Positions 37,838 to 49,397 are shown, counted from the first letter of the stretch. The stretch is 64,000 nt of DNA from Astropecten irregularis (GCA_963971285.1 OZ020257.1:16010602-16074601), one strand, 5' to 3'. Notes: generated by a model not told the origin, from the sequence alone. A program made the numbers and translations.

Positions 37838-37915
37838 GCTCGGCTTCGGCTCAGGCTTCAGCTCCGGCTCCTGCTCCGGTCTCTGCTCCTGCTCCGGTTC
37901 CGGCTCCGGCTTAGA
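37838..37915. repeat. Degenerate GGCTCN/GCTCCG hexamer tract
   Basis: GCTCGGCTTCGGCTCAGGCT followed by CTCCGGCTCCTGCTCCGG-like units. It resembles a decayed version of the 56 kb array and lies between a family A copy and a foldback. Confidence 0.7.
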
Positions 37916-37946
37916 GAACGGTTCCTTTGTATAACAATTTTGTGAA

Positions 37947-38159
37947 ATATTGGGCCTTTACGAAACTAGGCTTGAGACTTATTTCACTACTGCCATTTGA
38001 AGCCCACAAAATGAAACGAAGGGATTGGACCACATGATGAAGCTGGGGAAAGGCTCCAGCTTCGCCATGTATCTCAAGCCCTTCGTTTCATTTAGGACAC
38101 AGAATGGCAGTAGATAAACAAAATATAGCCTCAAGCCCCATTTCGTAATAGCCCATAAT
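37947..38159. mobile_element. Foldback element, about 210 bp
   Basis: Left arm TTTACGAAACTAGGCTTGAG … ATGAAACGAAGGGATTGG pairs with right arm CCCTTCGTTTCAT … CTCAAGCCCCATTTCGTAA with moderate divergence; an inner small hairpin (GCTGGGG…CTCCAGC) forms the tip. The 118-codon minus-strand frame covers it. Confidence 0.75.
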
Positions 38160-38160
38160 A

Positions 38161-38225
38161 TGGTTCTTAAGAGAACCGATGGACTCAACGTTTCTGACCG
38201 GTATGCTCTGACCATCGTCAGGAAC
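38161..38225 (-). ncRNA. Degenerate hammerhead-ribozyme-like repeat, copy 1
   Basis: Read on the minus strand: CTGACGA (38221-38215; position 7 is variable in hammerheads), then a stem-II-like TGGTC/GGTCA hairpin, GAAAC (38194-38190), a two-base stem III with GTTGA loop and a GTC cleavage-type triplet (38184-38182). Stem I does not pair well and the 10.1-11.1 pair is U-A, so activity is doubtful. A GGTTCT/AGAACC mini-hairpin (38162-38177) follows. Known context: hammerheads occur in Penelope-like elements and retrozymes. Confidence 0.35.
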
Positions 38226-39674
38226 AGTCTATCATCGTGAATAATAGCCCGCAATCTCATCTTCTTGAAACACGCTGGCTTACCCAAGAAAAGATAATCT
38301 CTATCACTGCATTGCAAAAAATGATTGATTTCCACGTATGGGTTTAATTCTCTTCTTCGGATGCTGTGATTGTCTTATACTGTCCCCCATACACAACATG
38401 TGCGTTGGGTAGATCTTTAATGTGTCTCGTGGGAGGTAATGGGTGCTGTTAATCACACAACAGTCCTTTTTACGACTCTGAAGTTTAATACCTTTACTAT
38501 TAAACATAATATTCACATAATCCACCGGTTTCTGAAGAAAATGCAATCACTCTTGAGGAAAACATTGATAATTACTAGAAAACCAAGTATAAGCTGCATT
38601 TTACAAAACGAAACAAACAAATTCCGAGAGGAAATGGTAACTTGGCAGGTAGAAGTAATGACTGATTCGGGGAAAAGTCGTTCATTCACCGGGAATGCAG
38701 CTCATTCACTCCGCGGTTCATTGACAATTTTTAACGGCCTCTGACAAGTGCAAAGCACTGGCCTAGCCCATTTGTTGAACTCCCTTTGCATCCGGGACAT
38801 TGTGACGTAGGGGAAACGCACGCAATGTCTTTCAATGGCTGTTGTGATGGATCACAGACCAAATGATTTATGACGGTGGTTTCAATCCCGCCAAATTAAT
38901 ATTGCAAAGGAGAAAGAGAAAAATATTTTAACGGCTTATGAACAAAATGGAATTGAAATAAATTCTTATTCCTTTTCGTTTTGCATTTAAAATACAACAA
39001 ACAAACAAGCAAACGAATAAAAGTTGTCTTTATTATTTATGTAACAATATTTTAATATCCGTTTTGGTCTGTTTTCTTGCTATTATTTATTTATTCTTTA
39101 TTTATTAACTTATTAATTTAATTCTTGATATGTTGTTGTTTAAACATCATCACATGACATAATGACAATATGCTGGCTTTTGCTTTACAAACCAATTTCT
39201 TTTTCTGGAAAGATCAATGTGTTTACTTATCAGTTTTTCATTGTGGAGATAAATAACTAGGCAATGACGGTGTGCTGGGTTAAACTTTACCCAGTCGGTC
39301 ACCCAGCAACACTCTACGTGGGCGCACGGTAATGCCATTATGGGTGGCCGTTGGATCTTATACATTTAAAGTGTCCGTACGTGGAAAGAATTTTCCAATC
39401 ATGTACACAGAGCCTAGAAATTCCGTATTTAAGGGGCAACTATCCCTCTAAGACGTGTGATTATTTTGTTTTGCTAAGTGGAGATCATGAACTTTGACTT
39501 TTTAACAGGAAACGGCGCTTGAAATGTTGAATGCGAGGCGCGTTTTTTGCAGACTGCAATGGAACAAGAAAATGCAAATAAGTCTTCTATAGGTCTATAC
39601 ATGTACATACCTAAGTCGGAGTGGTAATTTGGTGTCAAAGCTTAGATCTGGACAGTCGTGTGTGCGACAAAATA

Positions 39675-39765
39675 CGCCGACAGACATATATGTCGACGAA
39701 TAGATACAGCCCGACAGACCGACACGTCGACGAATATTATAGATCGACAGACCGACACAACTGAC
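39675..39765. repeat. Short tandem repeat of CGACAGAC…GTCGACGAATA
   Basis: Two to three copies of an approximately 40-bp unit (CGACAGACCGACACGTCGAC / CGACAGACATATATGTCGAC) followed by GAATA. Confidence 0.6.
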
Positions 39766-40704
39766 AGATAAGAGCACTCTTGAACATGGAGGACGGCATG
39801 CAGTATATCACCGACACTAAGTTAAGTGATGTATTCAATCACATCAGTGTCAGTTATGGATACTGGTATCATTCGTCGTCCTGGAAAAAAAAGAAGAATA
39901 AGAAAAAAGAAGTCAGAGAATCCTCAATCTATCAAACATCCACTTAAACCGAATGCATCCATTCATTTATGTTCCACTCACCTAGTGGGTCCTATATTTA
40001 TTACCCGTTCCGGAACCATGTAAACGCATCCATTAGGCGCGTGCAGTCTATAGACTAGTCATCCATTGCACATTCGATATTTATTGTTAGATCAATCAGG
40101 ATTCAATTGCACGGCTTGACAGCTCTGAATCCTCTCCATCCGATACTGTATGTCAGTATCATCGGACGGAAGACGCGTAAGGTGATCGTTAGATCGTAAG
40201 AGCAGTGATGATATTGATACCGACTTGAATCTGCTTCTCTCGTATTGGGAGAATGGGAATGCCACTACTTGCATATACAACGAGGTGAAGAAGTTAGTTA
40301 TCTGTGCTCCTGTCCTACATCATGCAGAGGCTTTTTTCATTTCCAATCGGTTGTCGTTTCGGAAACAAGATCGGAATTCAATCAATTCATGTTTCCCCGA
40401 CGAGTGGTGCACATGCGTATCATACACAGTGTGGACTTCACGACAAAGGACGTCCACATAGTGCAGGATCCCAAGACGTTATGTGGACTCGCACACGTCC
40501 ACGTAATGCTTCCATGCTAACGATAATGCCAAAAGGATAAATTTGTATTTGTATAAATGTGTTTTTATCGGTCGGAAATTTAAGTTTATCATCAAGGAAT
40601 ATTCGGTCCAAATTTCATCATGAAAAGATGGGTACAGTCATTTGGTCAGTACATGAGAACAAAGGAAATTCAACATAAGGAATGTAAAACAAACATAGTT
40701 GTGT

Positions 40705-40733
40705 TGGTGGGTGGGGTTGGGGGGGGGGGGGGG
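40705..40733 (+). repeat. G-rich tract (GGGTGGGGTTG14)
   Basis: Poly-G of about 14 preceded by short G runs, a likely slippage-prone or quadruplex tract. Comparable poly-C runs are at 10565-10579 and 53511-53526. Confidence 0.75.
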
Positions 40734-42120
40734 TCACAAACAAAACGCAGCTGTACTGTTGACAATAATGGAAATCTATTCCAATGAACAAACAAAGAAA
40801 GATTACAATTTCAAATTGTCTCAATTTTTTTTTACGCCGCTGTTCCCGCATTTATACACGGTCATTTCATCGCTACGAAATGCATTGTTCAAAGCAATTT
40901 TAAGCTTTTTAATTGGCCAATGGGGGCCATAACACTCTGCCATTATTGTCTACGAGCTCACAAAATCCAAGGTCTGCCCAAATGGCCATTTTCACCCTGA
41001 AACAGTGCACATAGCGGGGTCGCCGTAATTAACGTATTATACGCGGTTATTTTTCTAGTCTAACGCAACAAGAGGAAAATTTCGCCTTGCTATCCGGCTG
41101 ACCACTGACCACTTACCCACAGACCACTTATTAATCCAGTATTTAATCATTTACAAACTCACAAGATAAATAGCGGATGTGAACAAGTGGCGGGAGAATA
41201 AGCAACACATGCCGCTGCAAGGACGCAGGTGAAAGGGTTAAGCAGGTAACACAATCCAATTCAATCAATTTAATCCAATTCTGACCATGAAAAGGTTCAG
41301 CCACCTGATATACCAAAATGGAGAAAAATTTCCCATTCCTAGAACAGCTTCCACGCTTGAATTGACAGTGGAACACATGTCAACCAGTGTGTTTAAAATT
41401 TGGCAGTTTAATAGAATACAAAAAATATATAACCAAAAGACCTAAAACGAAATTGCATGCGATGTCAACTGGTGTTCAGTGTGGATCGGGCGAAAGCGTA
41501 TATATGAAACGCCACTTGCGCGGCCCTGACTTTAATTGATGACTCGAGCTGTTTGTTACGCATACTGAAACAGCCACTGTTGACGTATATAGCTGCCATT
41601 AAATAACGCTGCATGTATTACTTTGCCAGAAGCTATATATATATATATATACAAACACCTGCAAGACTGATCTTGTTTTTTAGTTAATTTGTGACAAATA
41701 AAATATTATATTATTATATGATTTGTGACAAAATTCTAACGATAAAGGTGACTAGATATAATGGAGGGGGGTGAATGAGGATTTCAAGTCTTTCATGGAG
41801 ATGACTCTTCAACAGAAAGAAGCTGACAAAAAATAATGTTATATTATATTCTCATTACTGGAAAAATTGGGATTGTTGTTTAGCAATTGCCTATTCTTAT
41901 TATCGTTTCTTTACATAGTTTTTAAATGAATATTTAATTTGACTCAAGTGTTGGCCGATAATGCTGCTCGCTCTCAGCTTAAATAGAGGGCCTTGCGAAA
42001 TAGCATTGATCTTCATTGGTGCGACCTCACTCTCCTGCATACATGGATGTCGCTTCTCAATCGCGTGGAGTTATGACAGCGTAAGTTCATGATCTTATAT
42101 TATAGTTTTATAGTAGTTTT

Positions 42121-42466
42121 ATATTTTGGTTTTTGTCTAAGCATTGCAGACTCATGTGCAAATGTGTCATGACAGATACAGTAACAGTCATCTGTGAATT
42201 TCAGTCCCATACGGTGCCCACCTTTTTTTATGAAACACTGAAAAACGCCCATTCTTAAATCTGTTCACAATTATTTTTGATCTTGAGAAGATCAAAATTG
42301 TTTTTGGTCATTGGTTTTACCTTTTACCTAGGATAAATACACCATTTCAGACAGAAAAAAAATGTTACGGTAAGTTTCCTATCATCAGCATTTTTATACT
42401 CAAGTTATAGGTAAATCTGTGGAGATTTCTGTTTCAATATGCTATCAAAGTATGATGTACCTTATG
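42121..42466 (+). mobile_element. Family C element, copy 3
   Basis: Contains CAGATACAGTAACAGTCATC, CATACGGTGCCCACC, TTTTTGATCTTGAGAAGATC (internal palindrome), GGATAAATACACCATTTCAG and GCTATCAAAGTATGATGTACC. Confidence 0.8.
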
Positions 42467-42469
42467 AGA

Positions 42470-44255
42470 CATCGAACCTGTGCGTGTGCCATGCATCTGG
42501 AACTAACGGACTGTGTTTTTCTTTTTCTTTTTAGCCATCTTGACTGTTGCTAGGCACAGTCTCAGCCATCAAAGGCAGTATCGATTTTCCTTGACAACAA
42601 GGTTACCGCAAAGAAGAGGCATATTTCCAACGTTTTACCCTTGCACCTTTTTGTAGTAATATCGGGGGAAAAAATTCGTTTGACCTGAAGTCATTATCTC
42701 GATGACAGGATTTTAAAAACACTGCATGATATACGAATATATGCGCAGACACTGCATGATATATATCACCTATATTACGCATGATATATATATTACCTAT
42801 ATATAGATGCATCCATCTTGAGCTTGACAATAGGCGAACAATACCCGCTGGCGAAATACAAAAGAAATTATAATAATAAATAACGTAATACTCGAATTCA
42901 ATATATGACATGTCTCTCTGTTTGGCTTTGAGCAGAATACAATGTAAAGGCAAATATATCATATTCATCATCTCTGCCAGTAATTATCATAATGTACAAA
43001 TCATTGGAATCACCATATAACATACAATGCCAATCGTTTCTGGGGCTATAACTTTCAATTTAATTGAAAAAGCATAAGTATAGGTAATAAATGCAAGCAC
43101 TACAAATTACGATGCATATTCTCAAATGAATGACCTTGTGGAAATTTGTGCCAACGTGAAACCTGTTTAGTGTCGCTTTGTGTATATGTGTAACAATATG
43201 GCATGTGAACAATATTGCACCGGTATTATTAAATAAAACATGTATCGAAATTTTAGAAGCTATTCAGGTATAATGAAAAATCAGGCAAATGTGGCTTTGA
43301 TGTTCAGAAAACCACGAACGTGTCTTCTCAAAATAGATCTAGTCAGAGGTAAAAAAAAAAGGTCGCTTTGTGTAAAACTTTAATTGAGAGTATCCAGTGG
43401 ACAGAATAACAGTTGGCCTTCAGTGATCTCCCTGGTTATAGACCGCATTACTCACACGGCACTGCAGCTCGTCTTCTCAGACACACTAGACCTTTCTCCA
43501 AGCAATTATATGGCCGTCTGAGATTATTTTCAACATTGACACTCAAAATGACGCACGGGGAATTTGCAAAATCAAACATATTTGGTTTATAAATTGTTTT
43601 TTGTGTGTGTCTATATCTTCTTTATGATTCTGCGTTTTCTTCTCGGCTTTAAAAGACGATATCTGTTTTCCCCAGAAGCTCATTGATACTGTGGATGTTG
43701 TTTCTTCTATTGACGTCAAGGCTGTAGTTATATATTTCACTGAATATAATTAGGTTGGTGTATCTTGTGACTGGGGGAAAAAGGAAGATGAAGAATGCAA
43801 CGTAAGTGATATCATTTGAAACCAACTTGAAGGCCACTGACCGGAGTATTGACAAATATTGAAAAAACCTGGAATTGTTTCTTTTGGCCAAGCTCTTATC
43901 TCCGGAGTCTGACAACAGTGCGGCGTACACTTGAAGTAATTGCTCTCGTTCATTTCAGGCATATTACAATTTTGATTCTTGGCTCTTTCTTTTTAAATTT
44001 CATATCCCAGTTCGGCATCAGGGACGTGTTCATCTCTAATTAAATATTTATTCAACGTATAATCACAATTTCAGGTTCCCCTTTTTGTTCAGTTCAGTCC
44101 AAACTTTTACACAACAATGCTATTTTACTCACTTTATAATAGAGGGGGGACGGGGGGTTCACATGTTTCATTATGATTCAATTATTCTGTCATAACAATG
44201 CAACATTATTATAATAAAATCTTAGATGAAGAAGTATTTGATTTGTATTTATTAT
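42470..44255. other. No supported gene; one weak last-exon candidate
   Basis: A pyrimidine-rich acceptor at about 44008 followed by 10 codons and TAA is too short to call. The 122-codon minus-strand frame at 42603-42971 is AT-rich with TATATA runs and is taken as chance. Confidence 0.5.
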
Positions 44256-44257
44256 AA

Positions 44258-44432
44258 ACACTGTTTTGAGTTAGGAGGGCCCGACGCGTCTCGATCCTAT
44301 AGCAGGATCTTTATCAAAGGCTAAAGATCCTGCTAAAATCGAAACGCATCATGTCCTCATAACTCCAAGCATTTTATCAAATTTCAGGCCATTATTTTGG
44401 CTGATGAGCAGTTCGCAGTAGTTTATTACTTG
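44258..44432 (+). mobile_element. Hairpin element, twin 2
   Basis: Same palindrome (44267-44366) and same tail (TTTTGGCTGATGAGCAG … TTTATTACTTG) in the same orientation as the 28.7 kb copy. A short fragment of the same kind (ATCCTAGCAGGATCTTT) occurs at 30784-30800. Confidence 0.8.
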
Positions 44433-44933
44433 TTTTTATTATAAAACTTATGATGCAAAGGGAAAATTCAATAAACTATTTTGAATTTTCAATCAAGTAT
44501 AATACTGTATACTGCATGAAAACCGTGGAACGGCAGTAACTAAGTTTTTCAATAGTGTATCGGCACTCGTCATGCGATTAAGACTTTAATCGTATAGGCA
44601 ACCGAACAACTCCTTTTGCGGAATAGAAATACAACTAACTGTTCACTTGGCCATCGGTTTCTATTATTGATGTTGTTATTTATTCGCCATTCAACCGCAG
44701 GCCTTGCTTTTTTTTTTCTCTCTGTTTTGGGCATGTTTTGATTTTTTCTCCATCTCCTCACTTCATCTCCTCACAACTTGCGTAGATAGGTTCTGACCGG
44801 GCCACCTGCGCCAGGTGCGAGCGAGATGTAAGTCATGGCGCGCTTTAAGATCAAATCACTGTGGGGTATAAAGGGGAGCAAGAGGGTCGCTTGTTTCTCT
44901 CCCCGATCGATACGAACGGAATCGTTGACGATT

Positions 44934-45073
44934 TTAAGAAGGAGACAAGATGCTGTGGACCAGTTGGGAGGTAGGGTTATACTGTTTCGTTGCTCCGTAT
45001 GGACAGGGTTCGGCTGGTACGGTCGATATTGCCAGGGCCAGGTCGGGCCAATCACGGGACAAGCCTACCAGGG
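44934..45073 (-). CDS. Candidate terminal coding exon (45 codons)
   Basis: The acceptor CATCTGCACTTTCATCCCAACAG is among the best in the window. Of the three phases only one is open, and it runs 45 codons to TAA (44934-44936). The segment is Leu/Ala/Pro-rich with two Cys/Trp positions and ends in HSILSPS. The local base composition is richer in G+C than the flanks. A minus-strand AATAAA lies about 250 nt downstream (near 44680). The upstream exon was not found, because the next 500 bp are an AAGTCGACTT repeat. Function unknown. Confidence 0.35.
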
Positions 45074-45530
45074 CTGTTGGGATGAAAGTGCAGATGGCCG
45101 GCGCCGTAATATTCATTGACTTCAACATTATAATAATACAGGGCAGGGCCACGGGATACTCAATGCATCGAGTTAATTCCGCTATGCTTGCTTATCAAAA
45201 GTCAACCATAATAATATTTGTGCTGCTTCATCACCAATTATTATTACCCTTGTCAAGAATGGAACGAGCTATTAAATCACAGTTCACGTAGAACCTCGGG
45301 GCCATCCCAAGACGTTTTGGGTAGGGTATGCATATTTTGATAATTTTAAGATGCTTTACAAAGCTGTACCTATGAAAATATTCTTAAATGTTTTGTTTTA
45401 CAAACACTCGGTCTTTCGATGCTACGAAAAAAGGGTTTTTAACCCACCTTCCGCAATTTAATACAACCACAGGATCAGGTTTATACGGAGTTCTACGAGT
45501 CCAGATAACCGCATAATTGTTCTTGCCAAG

Positions 45531-45870
45531 TCGACTTTTGGAGTGGTAAAAGTCATCTTGTCTCAATAAGTATCTCAACAAGATGACTTTTAGCGAAAGC
45601 GAAATGTCAACTTACCCTGATAACTTATCTGGCCAAGTCAACGAGTGGAAAAACGGTCGTCTTATCCTGATAAATAACTTCAGTTTTATTAAGTCGTCTT
45701 TACAAGGTAAACTATCAGGACAAATCGAGTTCCTTCTTTCAGTAAGTCGTCTTGGCGAGATAAATTATCAGGATACATCGACTTCTTTTTTTTTCACTAA
45801 GTCATCTTGTAGGAATAAACTATCCCGATTAGTTGACTTTTAGGGCTTAATAAGTCGACTTAAAGGTAAG
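45531..45870. repeat. AAGTCGACTT-type palindromic tandem repeat
   Basis: About five diverged units of roughly 60-68 bp, each with AAGTCGTCTT, a GATAAACTATC-type palindrome and a TCGACTT end. The 86-codon frame at 45583-45843 is made of this repeat and is not a gene. Confidence 0.75.
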
Positions 45871-46061
45871 ATAATTATGTGGTTATATGGATAAGTGGAA
45901 TGGCACTCGTAGAGCTCCGTAGGTTTATTTCGGATGCGTGGACGTCATGACCCGTTATAGTCCGTGCCAAAACACGACGCACGCGGTCATCGTCCTTGTT
46001 GTGTATTCACGGCTCGACATATTTCCTAGAGGTTCAACAACTCCCCTCTCTACTCCACAAG

Positions 46062-46180
46062 TAGTCCAAAAACCTGCTATTTACAAAAGATTTGACTTCG
46101 TGGAAAAACGAGGGACCCCGGGGCCGGATTTCATGTTTGGAATGATCTCAGTCCGTCACACGAGACGGAAGTCACGATAG
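46062..46180 (+). CDS. Candidate terminal coding exon (38 codons)
   Basis: The acceptor CTCCCCTCTCTACTCCACAAG has a long pyrimidine tract. The frame, entered in phase 1, runs 38 codons to TAG 46178-46180. It has an aromatic/charged middle (YKRFDFVEKRG) and a strongly basic end (RHTRRKSR). No upstream partner found, and no family recognised. Confidence 0.28.
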
Positions 46181-46547
46181 AAAAGGGTCCAAATCTGAGC
46201 TCTTCTGTAGAAATCTCTTCTCCTCTGCATTTGGTACATAAATACCTTGAAGACGCCCTTATGGTTTACTTGCAGCTAAGATTGACTTTGCTCATCGAGG
46301 GCGGATGTGCGTCAAATCAAACTATGTTTTGCAAAGCCGGTTGCCATGGCTATGAAGCATTATTATGGTTTCCATTTCCAGGATTCTAAGTCAACGTGTT
46401 TTTGTCGATTTTAAAATGTCTCAATTTGCCCGTGCCATTTGCTTGAATTTGTATTAATTTTCACGGTATTTATTTCGCTCTTATACAAAATAAGTTTGGG
46501 CCTTCGTATACGTTTTAAGTTGCGCTATCGTACAGTGTGTGTAAAAC

Positions 46548-46908
46548 TTAAAGGTAGTATCATACTTTGGTAAGAAACCAAAACAGAAATGTTCACAGAT
46601 TTACGTAAAACTTACATGGTATGAGGATGGTGGTGATATAGAAACATACCGTTAAAATGTTTCCGCCTGAAATGGTGTATTTATCCAGAAATTAGTAAAA
46701 CAACGACCGAAAATCTTTTTGACCTTTTAAACGATCAAAAATAAAAGAGAAAAGACTGAAGAAATACTGTTTTTTACTGTTTTCTCAAAAAGCGGGCACC
46801 GTATGGGACTGCATTTTCACAGATGACTGTTACTGTATCTGTCTGAATTTGTTTGCCCATGCATCTGTATTTCTTTGATAAAAACCAAAGTATGATAATA
46901 CCTTTAAA
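46548..46908 (-). mobile_element. Family C element, copy 4 (best preserved)
   Basis: 361 bp bounded by 24-bp terminal inverted repeats (46548-46571 and 46885-46908) that begin TTAAAGGTA and end ATACTTTGGT, with one mismatch. Orientation opposite to copies 1-3. No open frame of note. The termini start with TTAA, which could reflect a TTAA target or be internal sequence. Confidence 0.85.
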
Positions 46909-47379
46909 CGCTATATACTGTGTGTAACGTAAGATGATTGATCTATTCGATGTGTAATTCATTTCATAACAAACAATTTGATTCAGTAGGATTTTGTCTG
47001 ATATTTCGCCTGGGATTTCGCTTGTCCCTCAATATTTTGTACTTATTTATTTGCCCGTGGATCTATAGCATGTAAATCTCGAGGGATATCGCCTACCGAC
47101 GTCGATATCAATCGCACTGTGTTATCTTAAACTTCCAACATCCCGGAAATCTACGTGTAGAAATACAATATACACAACGCAGACATTATAGGCATATACA
47201 CAGGGACTGACTAGCATAACGAAGTTGATGTTTGGGGTTTTTTTTGTCCGCCTGCTTGGCCATATAATGTTCTTTGCCGGTATTTTGTATTTCCTTTCCA
47301 CGGACTGAAAGCTACGATTCGTCTTCCATTGTGTGCTTAAATGCCAAACAGTCTTTTGATTTTATTGGATTTTTGCAAG

Positions 47380-47460
47380 CACGAAACGCTGAGTGCAAGC
47401 AAAAATGAAGACTTCCCCGATGGCGAGATTCGGTCTTCAAGGCTTAGTGTGTATCATTGA
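47380..47460 (+). CDS. Candidate terminal coding exon (26 codons)
   Basis: A pyrimidine-rich acceptor (GATTTTTGCAAG, preceded by TTTTGATTTTATTG) is followed by 26 acidic/polar codons (HETLSASKNEDFPDGE…) to TGA 47458-47460. It could precede or be independent of the 48.8 kb exon. It is short and unpartnered. Confidence 0.2.
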   Translation, partial: HETLSASKNEDFPDGEIRSSRLSVYH

Positions 47461-48480
47461 CACGCGTTTCTGGCAGTATTATTCCCATCTACCTTTCTTT
47501 ATAATCTCCGGAAAATTCCACGAACACAGAAAAAAAATGTCTTTTCAGCCGGTATATGCCCACGGGCAGAAGTAGAGAGGAAAGTATCAGTACACACAGG
47601 AAAATAAAAAAGCTATGCGTGTTCTCTTTTGCATCGATGAGATGCCATATAAGAAATCATGATGATGATTTTTGTTTCTTCTTCTTTTACTACGACTGTG
47701 TTGCGCTGCAGGCTGGAACAGGTAATTTAGGGAAGATGCCCGCTTCCGTGATGTGATAAGGGAACAACGGAGTCTGTTCCGCCCGTATTATTACTCGAAA
47801 ACTCGGTGCAACATCGAGTACCCTGCTTGCCTTTTCGAATATACGCGAGCCCCCGGTCCACCGGTCGGCCCACGGACACGTTAGTGCGCTTGGTTAGCCT
47901 ACAAGAGTTAACTTAAAGTTAACTTAAAGAAGTGGCGTTTGACTCCCCTATGGGCGTGGATAGTTTAATAGAGGGTGGATGTATTTAAAGACTGCCGGTC
48001 AGTCTTAATCTATGCTGGCTTTCCGCAGTGATTGCTCGGAGAAAAAACTGCTGTTGGGGAAACAAAATAAATCTCGGATTATAAACAGGTGGCTTGATAA
48101 CGTAATGGTATAATGCGCCAAAATACGTCGACGGTCTCGCATAAAATTAGAATTTCTAATAACAATAAAGGAGTAAAATATGACAAGGTAAATTATAGCT
48201 TGCTTTATCACATTGAAACTACTTTTTATTTGTTATTGGAGGTATAATTATAGAAACCAGCCAATTGTTCTTGGTCACTATTCGATTTTCCCACCAAATA
48301 CAAACTGGCCACTAAGGTCAATATCTGCCCGTTTGAATGGCTAAAATTAGTTGACCCATTTACTTGGACAGACCCATAGGGGCCTACAGCAACCGCAGAT
48401 TAAATATATTCCCGCCAAAATCATTTTAGAATGGAGATTTGTGGTAATATCATGTAAATAGCACATTTTTGAGTACGTGT

Positions 48481-48545
48481 GGCTCTTAAAAGAGCCGATG
48501 GCTCACCCTACGTTTCGAGCCTTGTGCTCTGTTTGCCTTCGGGAA
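48481..48545 (-). ncRNA. Degenerate hammerhead-ribozyme-like repeat, copy 2
   Basis: Shares the GGCTCTTAAAAGAGCC hairpin, GATGG and CGTTTCGA block with the 38.16 kb copy, in the same orientation. The CTGANGA box is decayed (CCGAAGG on the minus strand), so it is a relic. Confidence 0.3.
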
Positions 48546-48819
48546 ATAATAATTTAGCTTTTCCAAGATTGACCTCGCCGCATTAGAAAAAGTATATTTA
48601 TAGTAAGTAAATCTGATATCAAACACGTTTGTCGTTATGGAGTTCAAATTCCGTACACTCTTCTATAATGGTGAGTTATTATTTTGAAATAGATTTATAA
48701 TTCCATTAAGATGTAATTCTAAATAAGATGTAATTCGGCAAAGCAAAATATCGGCATTTTGTTTAACCGGTTTTGGATACAATAATGGTTTTGATGTTAT
48801 CTGTTTTCCCATTGTACAG

Positions 48820-48887
48820 AGATCCCTAAGAAGACCTCGATGGAGCCAGCCAGGGCCCTGGCGGCTAACAGACAGAGCGGGCCCTAA
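48820..48887 (+). CDS. Candidate terminal coding exon (21 codons)
   Basis: A textbook acceptor (CTGTTTTCCCATTGTACAG) is followed by 21 open codons (IPKKTSMEPARALAA…), entered in phase 1, to TAA 48885-48887. Composition (Lys/Ala/Arg/Pro) and a locally high G+C content set it apart from the flanks. A plus-strand AATAAA lies about 250 nt downstream near 49136. The previous exon was not found. The frame is short, so chance cannot be excluded. Confidence 0.3.
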
Positions 48888-49270
48888 TTGGATTATCTGC
48901 TCCGTTGAATTGCCTTTCCCACCCCTACATTATTTGTTTCAACCTTAAATTAATGCTCGTCTATTTATAAAGGAGATATCGTTATATGTCTTGCAAACAA
49001 ATATAATGTCTGTAGTTTGCAGTAATGCCCGCAGGATAACGATATAGCCAGTTATGTTACTGTGGTAGGATAAAATAGCATGATCGTTATGCGCCACAAT
49101 CGCTTAACATGACAGGCCCAGTTTAAATGTTTATTGCAATAAAAATTGGGAAAGGGGTGAAAGCGCTTTAAAATTATTGCTTAAGTACATAATTAATGAG
49201 CATATTAATTTATATGTTTATGTAAGTGCTTACTTTTGACCAAAAAAGTTACAAAATCTGTACACGTATG

Positions 49271-49397
49271 CCCCGCCCACTTCAAAACAGTCCCCCCTGG
49301 AGCCAATCCACGCAACAATAGCATGTGACGTCACCTACAGAACTAGTATAGGCTCGCGCCACAGTTTACTGCGCGGCGTTCTGCATGTGAGGTAAGC
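49271..49397 (+). promoter_or_regulatory. GC-box/CCAAT/CRE promoter-like block with 5' exon donor
   Basis: In order on the plus strand: GC box CCCCGCCC (49271-49278), CCAAT (49303-49307), perfect CRE TGACGTCA (49326-49333), CpG-rich GCTCGCGCC/TGCGCGGCG (about 49353-49378), then GAG|GTAAGC donor (49392). The order and spacing match a TATA-less, cAMP-responsive housekeeping-type promoter followed by a short untranslated exon. It starts about 380 bp after the stop of the 48.82-48.89 kb candidate exon. Activity is an inference from motifs only. Confidence 0.4.

Larger units (their letters stand above)
38230..42120. other. No supported gene; simple repeats only
   Basis: Holds the 39.7 kb short tandem repeat, the 40.7 kb G tract and a TA run at 41.64 kb. 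Several overlapping frames at 40.2-40.5 kb come from a low-complexity stretch with CACGTCCAC/GTGGAC motifs. Confidence 0.55.

Noticed and set aside
37979-38335. 118-codon minus-strand frame
   Set aside because: Consists of the foldback arms and the hammerhead-like relic.
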